From DATFVJ01 sp963826515 (GTDB taxonomy: Bacteria; Actinomycetota; Actinomycetes; Streptosporangiales; Streptosporangiaceae), in assembly GCA_963826515.1 (NCBI GenBank), contig CAWGXI010000014.1, forward strand, positions 1 through 64,000: a stretch of DNA of 64,000 bases, written 5' to 3'. Position 1 is the first letter of the stretch; each line of letters opens with the position of its first letter. This document shows positions 33,378-41,600 of the stretch, one piece after another. A program made the position numbers and the translations under genes. A model generated the notes under the pieces. That model searched no databases, was not told where the DNA came from, and saw nothing but the letters and a program-made list of their open reading frames with translations.

Positions 33378-35300
33378 TCAGTCCGTCTCTCGCAGCGTAA
33401 CCTCGATACCTCCGATCAGGTCCGAGGCAACGTTGTAGAGGACCGCGCCAACGGTCGAGAGAGCGGTAATCAAGACTACATTGACCGTGCCGATGATCGC
33501 TGCGTAGCCGAGGATGCGCGACGCGGAGAACCAGGTCGCAGTGCTAACACCGGGCGATCCCTGACCCGAGGTCACGCTCTGGATGGTCTTCTGCAGCGAG
33601 TCGAAGACACCGAGCCCGGCAAGCGCGCCATAAAGCACGGCCACCGCGACGAACAGCACGATGAAACAGACCAGTGAGATCACGAAGCTGAACTTCATGA
33701 CGGACCACGGATCGATCCGTACCACCGCCAGCTGCGCACGGCGCGGCATCTTCGCCTGCACCTGACCGGCTTTGGCCTGTCCGCGGCGGACCTTGGCCGG
33801 GCGTTGCTGCCGGGCGCGGGCCGGCGCCGCGGACGCAGCCGACGCGGCGGGCGTGTCGAGCCAGCCGACATGCTGGCCAGGCGAGGCGGCGGCATTCCCC
33901 AGTCGAGCATCTCCAGGACCGGCGCCTCCTGGCCCGGCACTACCTGGCCCGGCACTACCTGGCCCGGCACTACCTGGCCCGGCACTACCTGGCCCGGCAC
34001 TACCTGGCCCGGCACTACCTGGCCCGGCACTACCTGGCCCGCCCCCACCAGGTGCGTTGCCGCCGGGCACTTGCGTACCAGGCCCTAGACCACCGGGCAC
34101 GGTTTCGGCACCCGGCGCACCCGGCGCACCCCCGTCAGGCGGCGCGTCAATGTGCACCTGCTCGCCAACGGGTGGAATCGGAATCCCCGGCGGAGTCGGC
34201 GTTCCGTACGGCGTCGGCGCACCAAACGGCTCGCCGGAACCGAACGGCGTCGATCTGCCCGCCGGCGCAGTCGCACCGGGCGGCGGCGCCGTCGATTGGG
34301 GCACGCCCGGCTGGGGCGCGGCCGGCTGGGGCGCGGCCGGCTGGGGCGCGGCCGGCTGGGGTCCGGTCGCGCCTGGTTTGAACGGATCTGTCGTCGGCGT
34401 TGCTGGCGCGGACGGCGCGCCACGGGCCGGACGCGCGGCCAAGTCGGCAGGCAAGGGGACTACTGGTTCCTGGGGCTTCGGTGCTGGTCCGGGCGGGTCG
34501 CTCGGCCATTGCCCTACCATTGTGCGGCCATCCACGGTGACCTCCTCCGGGAATCCCGGGCCGTGAGCGGCCACATCGTTGTCACGTCCCCATGGCGGCA
34601 CGGCAGCGTTCAAGCCACTGCCTGCCTTTACCGACGTACCCCCGGACTGCGGCGCATTCACCGCCTCAGCCCCATTCTGCGACCGGATTGTGTCTTTGTC
34701 CCGTCGCGAGGTGTCCGTTCCTTCGGCTGTCGCATCCTTGGCATGTGCCACGTTGTCCTTCCCGGGACGCGTGTCATCGTTGCCGGGTCGCGTGTCATCG
34801 TTGCCAGGCCGCGTGTCATCGTTGCCAGGCCGCGGAGAAAATTCCTGGCTTCCCTGCTCTTCCACCTTGGCGGTCACCCTGCCCGACGCGCTCCCGTCGG
34901 CGGTCGCCGCCACAGCACGAGTGGCGGCAGGGTGACGCACCTTGACGAATCGGCCGTTGGCGTCGCGTATTGGACGATTCCTGCCCGCCGCCCGCCTCCC
35001 CGGCGCAGAGCCAGCACCACCCGCAGAGCCAGCACCACCCGAACGGCCATTTCCATCCGGACGGCCATTGCTATCCGAAGAACCAGAACCACCCGAACGA
35101 CCATTGCCACCCGGATGGCCATTGCCACCCGGACGATCCGCATCACCCGCCGAACCACGACTTCGGCTGGGGCCACTTCCGACGACAGGGTCACTACCTG
35201 CGGCAACGTCATTTCTGGCTGCTTCGCCTGCCCTGCCCCCATGGTCATCCGGACGGCTGCCCAAGCCCGAAGGCTGGTCACCGTTCTCCGGAGAAGTCAC
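33378..35300 (-). CDS. DUF3566 membrane protein with long repetitive N-terminus
   Basis: 640 residues. The conserved part is the last ~120: RRAQLAVVRIDPWSVMKFSFVISLVCFIVLFVAVAVLYGALAGLGVFD and IIGTVNVVLITALSTVGAVLYNVASDLIGGIEVTL, with two membrane helices. This protein normally follows gyrA in actinobacteria. The first 500 residues are low complexity: GND/DTRP repeats, PQPAA repeats and seven PGSAG repeats (15-bp unit at 33931-34035). Length is far above family members I recall. The function is unknown; its place next to gyrA is conserved. The start codon is uncertain. Confidence 0.82.
   Translation of the reverse strand: MTSPENGDQPSGLGSRPDDHGGRAGEAARNDVAAGSDPVVGSGPSRSRGSAGDADRPGGNGHPGGNGRSGGSGSSDSNGRPDGNGRSGGAGSAGGAGSAPGRRAAGRNRPIRDANGRFVKVRHPAATRAVAATADGSASGRVTAKVEEQGSQEFSPRPGNDDTRPGNDDTRPGNDDTRPGKDNVAHAKDATAEGTDTSRRDKDTIRSQNGAEAVNAPQSGGTSVKAGSGLNAAVPPWGRDNDVAAHGPGFPEEVTVDGRTMVGQWPSDPPGPAPKPQEPVVPLPADLAARPARGAPSAPATPTTDPFKPGATGPQPAAPQPAAPQPAAPQPGVPQSTAPPPGATAPAGRSTPFGSGEPFGAPTPYGTPTPPGIPIPPVGEQVHIDAPPDGGAPGAPGAETVPGGLGPGTQVPGGNAPGGGGPGSAGPGSAGPGSAGPGSAGPGSAGPGSAGPGSAGPGGAGPGDARLGNAAASPGQHVGWLDTPAASAASAAPARARQQRPAKVRRGQAKAGQVQAKMPRRAQLAVVRIDPWSVMKFSFVISLVCFIVLFVAVAVLYGALAGLGVFDSLQKTIQSVTSGQGSPGVSTATWFSASRILGYAAIIGTVNVVLITALSTVGAVLYNVASDLIGGIEVTLRETD
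33931..34035. repeat. 15-bp minisatellite in the DUF3566 gene
   Basis: Seven perfect copies of GGCCCGGCACTACCT, encoding a PGSAG-type pentapeptide on the minus strand. In-frame expansion or contraction would not break the gene. Confidence 0.9.
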
Positions 35301-35355
35301 CGGTCAGTCTCCCTCCGCACCGCGGACTCGAGTCGGTGGCCGGGGGTTCGCGGAA

Positions 35356-38100
35356 TCACTCAATGCCGTCCGAATCTGGCCCGTCCAGTTCTGGCCCGTC
35401 CAGTTCTGGCCCGTCCAGTTCTGGCCCGTCCAGTTCTGGCCCGTCCAGTTCTGGCCCGTCCAGTTCTGGCCCGTCCAGTTCTGGCCCGTCCAGTTCCGCG
35501 CCGCCGGGCTCCGTACCGCCGGGCTCTGTACCGTCCGAATCTGGACTATCGGTCTGTGTATCAGCTGCCAAGGCGTCCACAACGGATCCACCGCCGACGT
35601 CGTCCAGGGATTCTGCGTTCCTGGCGATCGCCACGACGCTGTCGCCGGAGGCCAGGTTCATCAGGCGCACCCCCATTGTCTGGCGGCCAGATCGCTTGAT
35701 CTCGCCCGCCCTGGTACGGATGACTCCTCCCGCCGACGTAATTGCGAACACCTCGTCCTCCGGCCGGACCATCAGGGCGCCTACCAGACCGCCGCGCGCG
35801 TCGACGATCTTGGCTGTGACGACGCCCCTTCCGCCCCGGTTCTGCACAGGATACTGGTTTGCGGAGGTCCGTTTTGCGTAGCCTCCCTCGGTCGCTATTA
35901 GCACATCCTCGTCTTCCTGCACCACGTGCATACCCAGCAGTTCGTCGCCATCAACAAAACGCATCCCGATAACGCCTGAAGTCGCGCGTCCCATCGGCCG
36001 CAGCGCGTCGTCACTGGCGTGGAATCTGATCGCCTGCGCGCGGCGGCTGATCAGCAGCAGGTCGTCCTCCGGGTTCACCAGCCTGGCGCGGATCACCTCA
36101 TCGTCGTCGCGCAGGTTGATGGCGATGATCCCGCCGGAGCGCGGCGAGTCGAACTCGGTCAGCCGTGACTTTTTCACCAGCCCATCTCGGGTGGCGAGAA
36201 CCAGGTAGGGAGCGATCTCGTAATCGCGCAGGTCAAGCACCTCGGCGATGTGCTCGTCCGGTTGGAAGGCGAGCAGGTTGGCCACGTGCTGGCCCCGGGC
36301 GTCGCGCGCGGCCTCTGGCAGTTCGTACGCCTTCGCACGGTAGACGCGGCCCTTGTTGGTGAAGAACAGGATCCAGTGGTGCGTGGTGGTGACGAAGAAA
36401 TGTTCGACGATGTCATCTTGGCGCAACTGCGCCCCGCGCACTCCCTTGCCGCCACGGCGCTGCGCGCGGTAGAGATCAGTCTTCGTCCGCTTGGCGTATC
36501 CGCCGCGGGTGATGGTGACAACGACGTCTTCCTCGGCAATCAGGTCCTCCATGGACACGTCGCCGTCGTGGGGGATGATCTTCGTCCGGCGGTCGTCGCC
36601 ATACCTGTCCACGATCTCGTCGAGTTCGCTTCCGACGATCTGCCGCTGGCGGGCCGGTGAGCCGAGAATGTCGGTGTAGTCCGCGATCTTCGCCATGAGC
36701 TCGTCGTACTCGTCGACGAGCGCCTGGCGCTCCAGCGCGGCAAGCTTGCGCAGCTGCATGTCGAGGATCGCGCCCGCCTGGATCTCGTCGATCTCAAGGA
36801 GATCCATCAGGCCCTGCTGGGCATCGGCGGCCGATGGGCTCGACCGGATGAGCGCGATCACCTCGTCGATCCTGTCGATTGCCTTGAGCAGGGCACGCAG
36901 GATGTGGGCCCGGTCCTCGGCCTTTTGCAGCAGGAAACGCGTGCGGCGGACGACGACGTCGATCTGGTGTGCCACCCAGTACGTGATGAACTGGTCCAGG
37001 CGCAGCGTCCGCGGCACACCGTCGACCAGCGCCAGCATGTTGGCACCGAACGTGTCCTGCAGTTGCGTGTGCTTGTAGAGGTTGTTCAGCACGACCTTGG
37101 CGACGGCATCCCGCTTGAGCACGATCACCAGTCGCTGCCCGGTGCGTCCGCTGGTCTCATCGCGGACGTCGGCGATCCCGGTGACGCGCCCGTCCTTAAC
37201 CAGCTCCGCGATCTTGAGAGCAAGGTTGTCGGGGTTCACCTGGTAGGGAAGCTCGGTGACGACCAGGTTGGCACGCCCCTTGACGTCCTCTTCGACCTCG
37301 ACCACCGCGCGCATCGTGATAGACCCGCGCCCGGTCCGGTATGCCTCCTCGATGCCGCGCCGCCCGACGACAAGGCCGTGCGTCGGGAAATCCGGGCCCT
37401 TGATCCGCTCGATGAGCGCGTTCAGCAGCCTTTCGTGGCCGGCGCCGCTGTCGTCTTGCGCGATCTCGTCGTAGTTGTCCAGGTACCAGTGCACCCCGGC
37501 AGCGATTTCGCGCAAGTTATGCGGCGGGATGTTGGTCGCCATCCCGACCGCGATCCCGGCGGAGCCGTTTACCAGGAGGTTCGGGAACCGTGAGGGCAGC
37601 ACGACCGGTTCGGGCGATCGGCCGTCATAGTTCGGCCGGAAGTCGACCGTGTCCTTCTCGATGTCGCGCAGCATCTCCATGGCCAGCGGCGCGAGCCTGC
37701 ACTCGGTGTAGCGCATCGCCGCCGGCGGGTCGTTGCCTGGCGAGCCGAAGTTGCCCTGGCCGTCGATCAGCGGCATCCGCATGGACCATGGCTGGGCGAG
37801 GCGGACAAGGGCGTCGTAGATCGCCGAGTCGCCGTGCGGGTGGTACTGCCCCATGACGTCACCGACCACCCGTGAGCACTTGAAGTACCCGCGGTCGGGG
37901 CGGTAGCCGCCGTCGTACATGGCGTACAGCACCCGGGTGTGCACCGGCTTGAGGCCATCGCGGACGTCGGGGAGGGCGCGGCCGACGATGACCGACATCG
38001 CGTAGTCGATGTAGCTGCGCTGCATCTCCGTCTGGATGTCGACTGGCTCGACGCGGCCACCCTCCGGCGGCGGCGCCCCGGGTGTTTCTACGTCTGTCAC
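35356..38100 (-). CDS. gyrA: DNA gyrase subunit A
   Basis: 914 residues from GTG 38100, after AAAGGA. Catalytic Tyr131 lies in AAMRYTE. The quinolone-determining region reads HGDSAIYDALVRLAQ with Ser92 and Asp96 in the susceptible form. GyrA-box-type motif QRRGGKG (within YRAQRRGGKGVRG) and the C-terminal beta-pinwheel repeats are present. The last ~60 residues are an acidic tail with eight ELDGP repeats, an unusual extension. GyrA cuts and rejoins DNA in the A2B2 gyrase that introduces negative supercoils. It lies downstream of gyrB on the same strand. Confidence 0.97.
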   Translation of the reverse strand: MTDVETPGAPPPEGGRVEPVDIQTEMQRSYIDYAMSVIVGRALPDVRDGLKPVHTRVLYAMYDGGYRPDRGYFKCSRVVGDVMGQYHPHGDSAIYDALVRLAQPWSMRMPLIDGQGNFGSPGNDPPAAMRYTECRLAPLAMEMLRDIEKDTVDFRPNYDGRSPEPVVLPSRFPNLLVNGSAGIAVGMATNIPPHNLREIAAGVHWYLDNYDEIAQDDSGAGHERLLNALIERIKGPDFPTHGLVVGRRGIEEAYRTGRGSITMRAVVEVEEDVKGRANLVVTELPYQVNPDNLALKIAELVKDGRVTGIADVRDETSGRTGQRLVIVLKRDAVAKVVLNNLYKHTQLQDTFGANMLALVDGVPRTLRLDQFITYWVAHQIDVVVRRTRFLLQKAEDRAHILRALLKAIDRIDEVIALIRSSPSAADAQQGLMDLLEIDEIQAGAILDMQLRKLAALERQALVDEYDELMAKIADYTDILGSPARQRQIVGSELDEIVDRYGDDRRTKIIPHDGDVSMEDLIAEEDVVVTITRGGYAKRTKTDLYRAQRRGGKGVRGAQLRQDDIVEHFFVTTTHHWILFFTNKGRVYRAKAYELPEAARDARGQHVANLLAFQPDEHIAEVLDLRDYEIAPYLVLATRDGLVKKSRLTEFDSPRSGGIIAINLRDDDEVIRARLVNPEDDLLLISRRAQAIRFHASDDALRPMGRATSGVIGMRFVDGDELLGMHVVQEDEDVLIATEGGYAKRTSANQYPVQNRGGRGVVTAKIVDARGGLVGALMVRPEDEVFAITSAGGVIRTRAGEIKRSGRQTMGVRLMNLASGDSVVAIARNAESLDDVGGGSVVDALAADTQTDSPDSDGTEPGGTEPGGAELDGPELDGPELDGPELDGPELDGPELDGPELDGPELDGPDSDGIE
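35376..35495. repeat. 15-bp minisatellite at the 3' end of gyrA
   Basis: Eight perfect copies of CTGGCCCGTCCAGTT encoding ELDGP. The unit length keeps the frame. Confidence 0.92.
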
Positions 38101-38446
38101 CTGTCGTCCTTTCTCGGATTTCGCTCGGTTTCCTGATACGTGAATCGGCGGATTCTCATCCAGCAGTGAGCGGGCCGCTACAGCCTGCGGGGGGATCCCG
38201 GGGGTCGTCCCCCCGGGGCAATACAGTCTTAACGGCCGCCGCGCACAGGTTCACCCGTTCGGCTGCGGATCCGCAGCGGGTCTGCGCGCCGCCGGGCCAG
38301 CCGTCACTCTCGTGGCGCCAAGTCCTCAAGGGCGGGCCGCCGTCGCGATGCCCCCGGCTTTCATGATCGCGGCAATGTTTTGGCAGGTCCTGCACAAAAT
38401 TCCCGCGATCATTGATTGGCTGGCGTTCTGGTCATGTGTCGCACCC
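38101..38446. other. gyrB-gyrA spacer with a GC hairpin
   Basis: The gap is larger than usual for this gene pair. It has an 8-bp hairpin CCCGGGGG-TCGT-CCCCCGGG at 38197-38217, no T run, and the gyrA ribosome site AAAGGA just upstream of the start. No gene seen. Confidence 0.5.
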
Positions 38447-40384
38447 CTAGATGTCGAGGAACCGGACGTCCTTGGCGTTGCGCTGGATGAACGCACGCCT
38501 CGCCTCGACGTCCTCGCCCATCAGCACGCTGAACAACTCGTCGGCCTGCGCGGCGTCATCGAGGGTGACCTGCAGAAGCACACGGTTGGCGGGGTCCATC
38601 GTCGTGTCCCACAGTTCGGTGGCGTTCATCTCACCGAGGCCCTTGAAGCGCTGTATCCCGTCGCGAGACCTCGGGTCCTTGCGCCCCACCGCGATGCCCG
38701 CCTCGATCAGCACGTCACGTTCGGCATCGGAGTAGGCGTATTCGGGCTGAGCGCCCCGGCCCTCCCATTTGATCTTGTAGAGCGGCGGCTGGGCGAGATA
38801 GACGTGACCGGCCTCGATCAGCGGCTTCATGAACCGGAACAGCAGCGTCAGCAGCAGGGTCCTGATGTGCTGGCCGTCGACGTCGGCGTCAGCCATGAGG
38901 ATGATCTTGTGGTAGCGCAGCCGGGAGATGTCGAAGTCGTCGTGGATTCCGGTGCCAAGCGCGGTGATCATCGCCTGGACCTCGTTGTTGCGCAGCACCC
39001 GGTCGATGCGGGCCTTCTCGACATTCAGGATCTTGCCCCTGATCGGCAGGATCGCCTGGAAAAGGGGGTCGCGGCCGCCCTTGGCGGAGCCACCGGCCGA
39101 GTCGCCCTCGACGACATAGATCTCACTACGCGCCGGGTCGGCCGACTGGCAGTCGGCTAGCTTGCCTGGCAACGAGGTGGATTCGAGCAGGCTCTTGCGG
39201 CGGGTGAGATCACGGGCCTGCCTGGCCGCGATCCTGGCCCGGGCGGCCTGGGTGGCCTTGTTGATGACCTCCTTGGCCTCACCTGGGTTGCGGTCCAGCC
39301 AGTCGCGCAGGTGCTCGTTGACCACGCGCTGCACGAACGACTTGGCCTCGGTGTTGCCGAGCTTGGTTTTGGTCTGGCCTTCGAACTGCGGCTCGGCAAG
39401 CTTGATCGAGACGATCGCGGTGAGTCCCTCGCGCACATCCTCGCCGCTGAGATTCTCGTCCTTCTCCCTGAGGAGCTTCTGCTCGCGCGCGTACCTGTTG
39501 ATGATCGAAGTGAGCGCGGCGCGGAAGCCCTCCTCGTGGGTGCCGCCTTCCGCAGTGTTGATCGTATTGGCGAAGGTGTGGACCGACTCGGAGTAACTGC
39601 TCGTCCACTGCATCGCGATCTCCACCGCGATGCCCTGACCCTCCTCGGCGAACTCGATCACGGAACCGTGCACGGGTTCCTTCGAGGCGTTCAGGTAGCG
39701 GACGAAGTCGGTGATCCCGCCGTCGTACCTATAGCTGACAACATGCGGCTCGCCGTTAATGTGGCCGGGCCGCTCGTCGGTCAGCGTGATCGCCAGGCCG
39801 CGGTTGAGGAACGCCATCTCCTGCAGCCGCCTGGACAGCGTCTCGAAGTTCCACGCGGTGGTCTCGAATACCGACTCGTCCGGCCAGAAGGTGATCGTCG
39901 TCCCAGTCTCGTCCGTGGGCTCGCCCCGGACGACAGGACCAGTCGGCTGCCCGATGTGGTAGGACTGCCGCCAGAGGTGGCCGTCCCTGCGGACCTCGAC
40001 ATCGAGGCGGGACGATAGGGCGTTCACCACAGAAACGCCGACCCCGTGCAGTCCGCCTGAGACTGCGTAGGATTTGCCGTCGAACTTGCCACCCGCGTGC
40101 AGGGTGGTCAGGACGACCTCTACCGCGGGCCGCCGTTCGACCGGATGGTCGTCCACAGGGATGCCCCGGCCATTGTCGAACACCCTGACGCCGCCGCCTG
40201 CGAGCAGGGTGACGTCGGTGCGGTCGCAATAGCCCGCGAGGGCTTCGTCCACCGCGTTGTCCACAACCTCGTACACCAGGTGGTGGAGGCCGCGCTCCCC
40301 GGTCGAGCCGATGTACATACCGGGGCGCTTGCGGACCGCCTCGAGTCCCTCGAGGACCGTGATCGAGCGTGCGTCGTAGGACAA
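38447..40384 (-). CDS. gyrB: DNA gyrase subunit B
   Basis: 645 residues from TTG 40384. The start is chosen because AGGAGGAG lies 7 bases upstream and the sequence then reads SYDARSITVLEGLEAVRKRPGMYIGS, the normal N-terminus. GHKL ATPase motifs are present: VVDNAVDEALAG, DNGRGIPVD and GGLHGVGVSVVNALS. The TOPRIM domain has YVVEGDSAGGSAKGGRD and MADADVDGQHI. It supplies the ATPase and metal site of gyrase. The frame is open for another 93 bp upstream, but the repeat-rich sequence there does not look coding. Confidence 0.95.
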   Translation of the reverse strand: MSYDARSITVLEGLEAVRKRPGMYIGSTGERGLHHLVYEVVDNAVDEALAGYCDRTDVTLLAGGGVRVFDNGRGIPVDDHPVERRPAVEVVLTTLHAGGKFDGKSYAVSGGLHGVGVSVVNALSSRLDVEVRRDGHLWRQSYHIGQPTGPVVRGEPTDETGTTITFWPDESVFETTAWNFETLSRRLQEMAFLNRGLAITLTDERPGHINGEPHVVSYRYDGGITDFVRYLNASKEPVHGSVIEFAEEGQGIAVEIAMQWTSSYSESVHTFANTINTAEGGTHEEGFRAALTSIINRYAREQKLLREKDENLSGEDVREGLTAIVSIKLAEPQFEGQTKTKLGNTEAKSFVQRVVNEHLRDWLDRNPGEAKEVINKATQAARARIAARQARDLTRRKSLLESTSLPGKLADCQSADPARSEIYVVEGDSAGGSAKGGRDPLFQAILPIRGKILNVEKARIDRVLRNNEVQAMITALGTGIHDDFDISRLRYHKIILMADADVDGQHIRTLLLTLLFRFMKPLIEAGHVYLAQPPLYKIKWEGRGAQPEYAYSDAERDVLIEAGIAVGRKDPRSRDGIQRFKGLGEMNATELWDTTMDPANRVLLQVTLDDAAQADELFSVLMGEDVEARRAFIQRNAKDVRFLDI

Positions 40385-40399
40385 GTGGGAACTCCTCCT

Positions 40400-41011
40400 A
40401 ATGGGACTCCTGTCCGAGGATGGGCGCCACGAGGCCGCCTGCGCGATCGCTCGCCTCTGAGCTACCTTGCGGGGCAAGCCTTCTTGTGCTGCCTTGCTGT
40501 ACTGCCTTGTGGGCAGCCTTCTTGTGCTGCCCTTTTGTACTTTCTTGCTGGGCTGCCTTCCCCTGGGGCTGCCTTCCTGGGCTGGCCTTCCTGGTTTGCC
40601 TGTTCGGGCTGCCCTGCTGGGCCTGCCCTGCTGGGCCTGCCCTGCTGGGCCTGCCTTGCTGGGCCTGCCTTGCTGGGCCTGCCTTGCTGGGCCTGCCTTG
40701 CTGGGCCTGCCTTGCTGGGCCTGCCTTGCTGGGCCTGCTCCTCATGCCGCTCGATGCCGCTCGCCTGCGCTCACGCGCTGCTCGCGGACTCGATTGATCG
40801 CTTACCTGTGCTTACTCGCTTGCGGGCGTGCACGTACTCGCGCGCGTCGCTCGCGGTCGGTCGTCTGCCCCGGGTGCATATACATGTTACCTGGCCGAAG
40901 CAGGTTTCTGGGCCAGGAACAGGCCGCTAGGTCACCTCTTTACGCGGCTAGAGTGCGCAGTCGCGGCCGAACGGCGGCTGCGTGAGCCCCCCTACGCGAG
41001 GTGGCGGTCAT
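40400..41011. other. gyrB upstream region with 14-bp minisatellite
   Basis: It should contain the gyrB promoter. From 40611 to 40736 there are nine copies of GCCYTGCTGGGCCT. Unlike the repeats inside genes, this unit is not a multiple of three. Further degenerate CTGCCTT words extend to about 40480. No gene is supported. Confidence 0.7.
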
Positions 41012-41600
41012 TCAGCCGTACGTGTCACGTGGACCGCGCCCGTCGCTTACCCGCCAACCGCCGCGCCTCGGACCCGGCTCACCTGATGGGCCTCGGACCC
41101 GGACCCGCCGCACAGTCCCGTCGCCGAGCTCGGCATTTAGCCGCCGCACGAGCTGACTCGCGAGCAGCCGAAGCTGTGTCGCCCATGCCGTGGAATCGGC
41201 GGTCACGACAAGCTCACCATCGGCGAAACTTTCCGGGCGCGCATGCGCCGCCAGCTCGGTACCGACGATCTGCGCCCAGCGGCCGAATGCCCCGCCGACG
41301 GCGGCACGCTGCCGCCAGCCGTGGTCGGCGAGGAGCCCATCGATGGCCGTACCCAATGGCTGCGGGTCGTCCCTGCGTTGCCTGGCTGCCCTGCGTGACC
41401 CTTCGGTTTCGCCACCAGGCGGTTCGGGATCACGGCGGAACCGATCGTCACCGCGCAGCCGTTCGGGATCATTGGGGGAAGCCCGGCTTATCTGAGCGCG
41501 GCCGGCCGTCGGGCAGGACCGGCCGTTTGCCCTTGGCCGCCGCGTCAGCCTTCGCATCGGCGAGCGCGCGGCGCGCGCGCTCCAGTCCGTCACTGGGCAC
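41012..41600 (-). CDS. dciA: DciA-like replication protein (DUF721), apparent frameshift
   Basis: GTG 41600 overlaps the recF stop and opens VPSDGLERARRALADAKADAAAKGKRPVLPDGRP, then meets a stop after GFPQ. Removing one C from the C5 run near 41481 joins it to NDPERLRGDDRFRRDPEPPGG and the DUF721 core PLGTAIDGLLADHGWRQRAAVGGAFGRWAQIVGTELAAHARPESF, giving 195 residues. DciA-type proteins help load the replicative helicase. The reading that stays open from 41593 has a nonsense N-terminus. It lies between recF and gyrB, its usual place. Confidence 0.78.

Noticed and set aside
33931..34035. CRISPR-like regular repeats
   Set aside because: The 15-bp units are contiguous without spacers and lie in frame within a gene. 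No cas genes are present in the window.
34152..35699. 515-codon plus-strand open frame with TRTTIATRMAIATRT-type repeats
   Set aside because: It is antisense to the DUF3566 and gyrA genes; its repeats are the complement of their minisatellites.
38197..38217. GC hairpin in the gyrB-gyrA gap as a terminator
   Set aside because: No T run follows it in the transcribed direction, and gyrA lies downstream with its own ribosome site. Noted as structure only.
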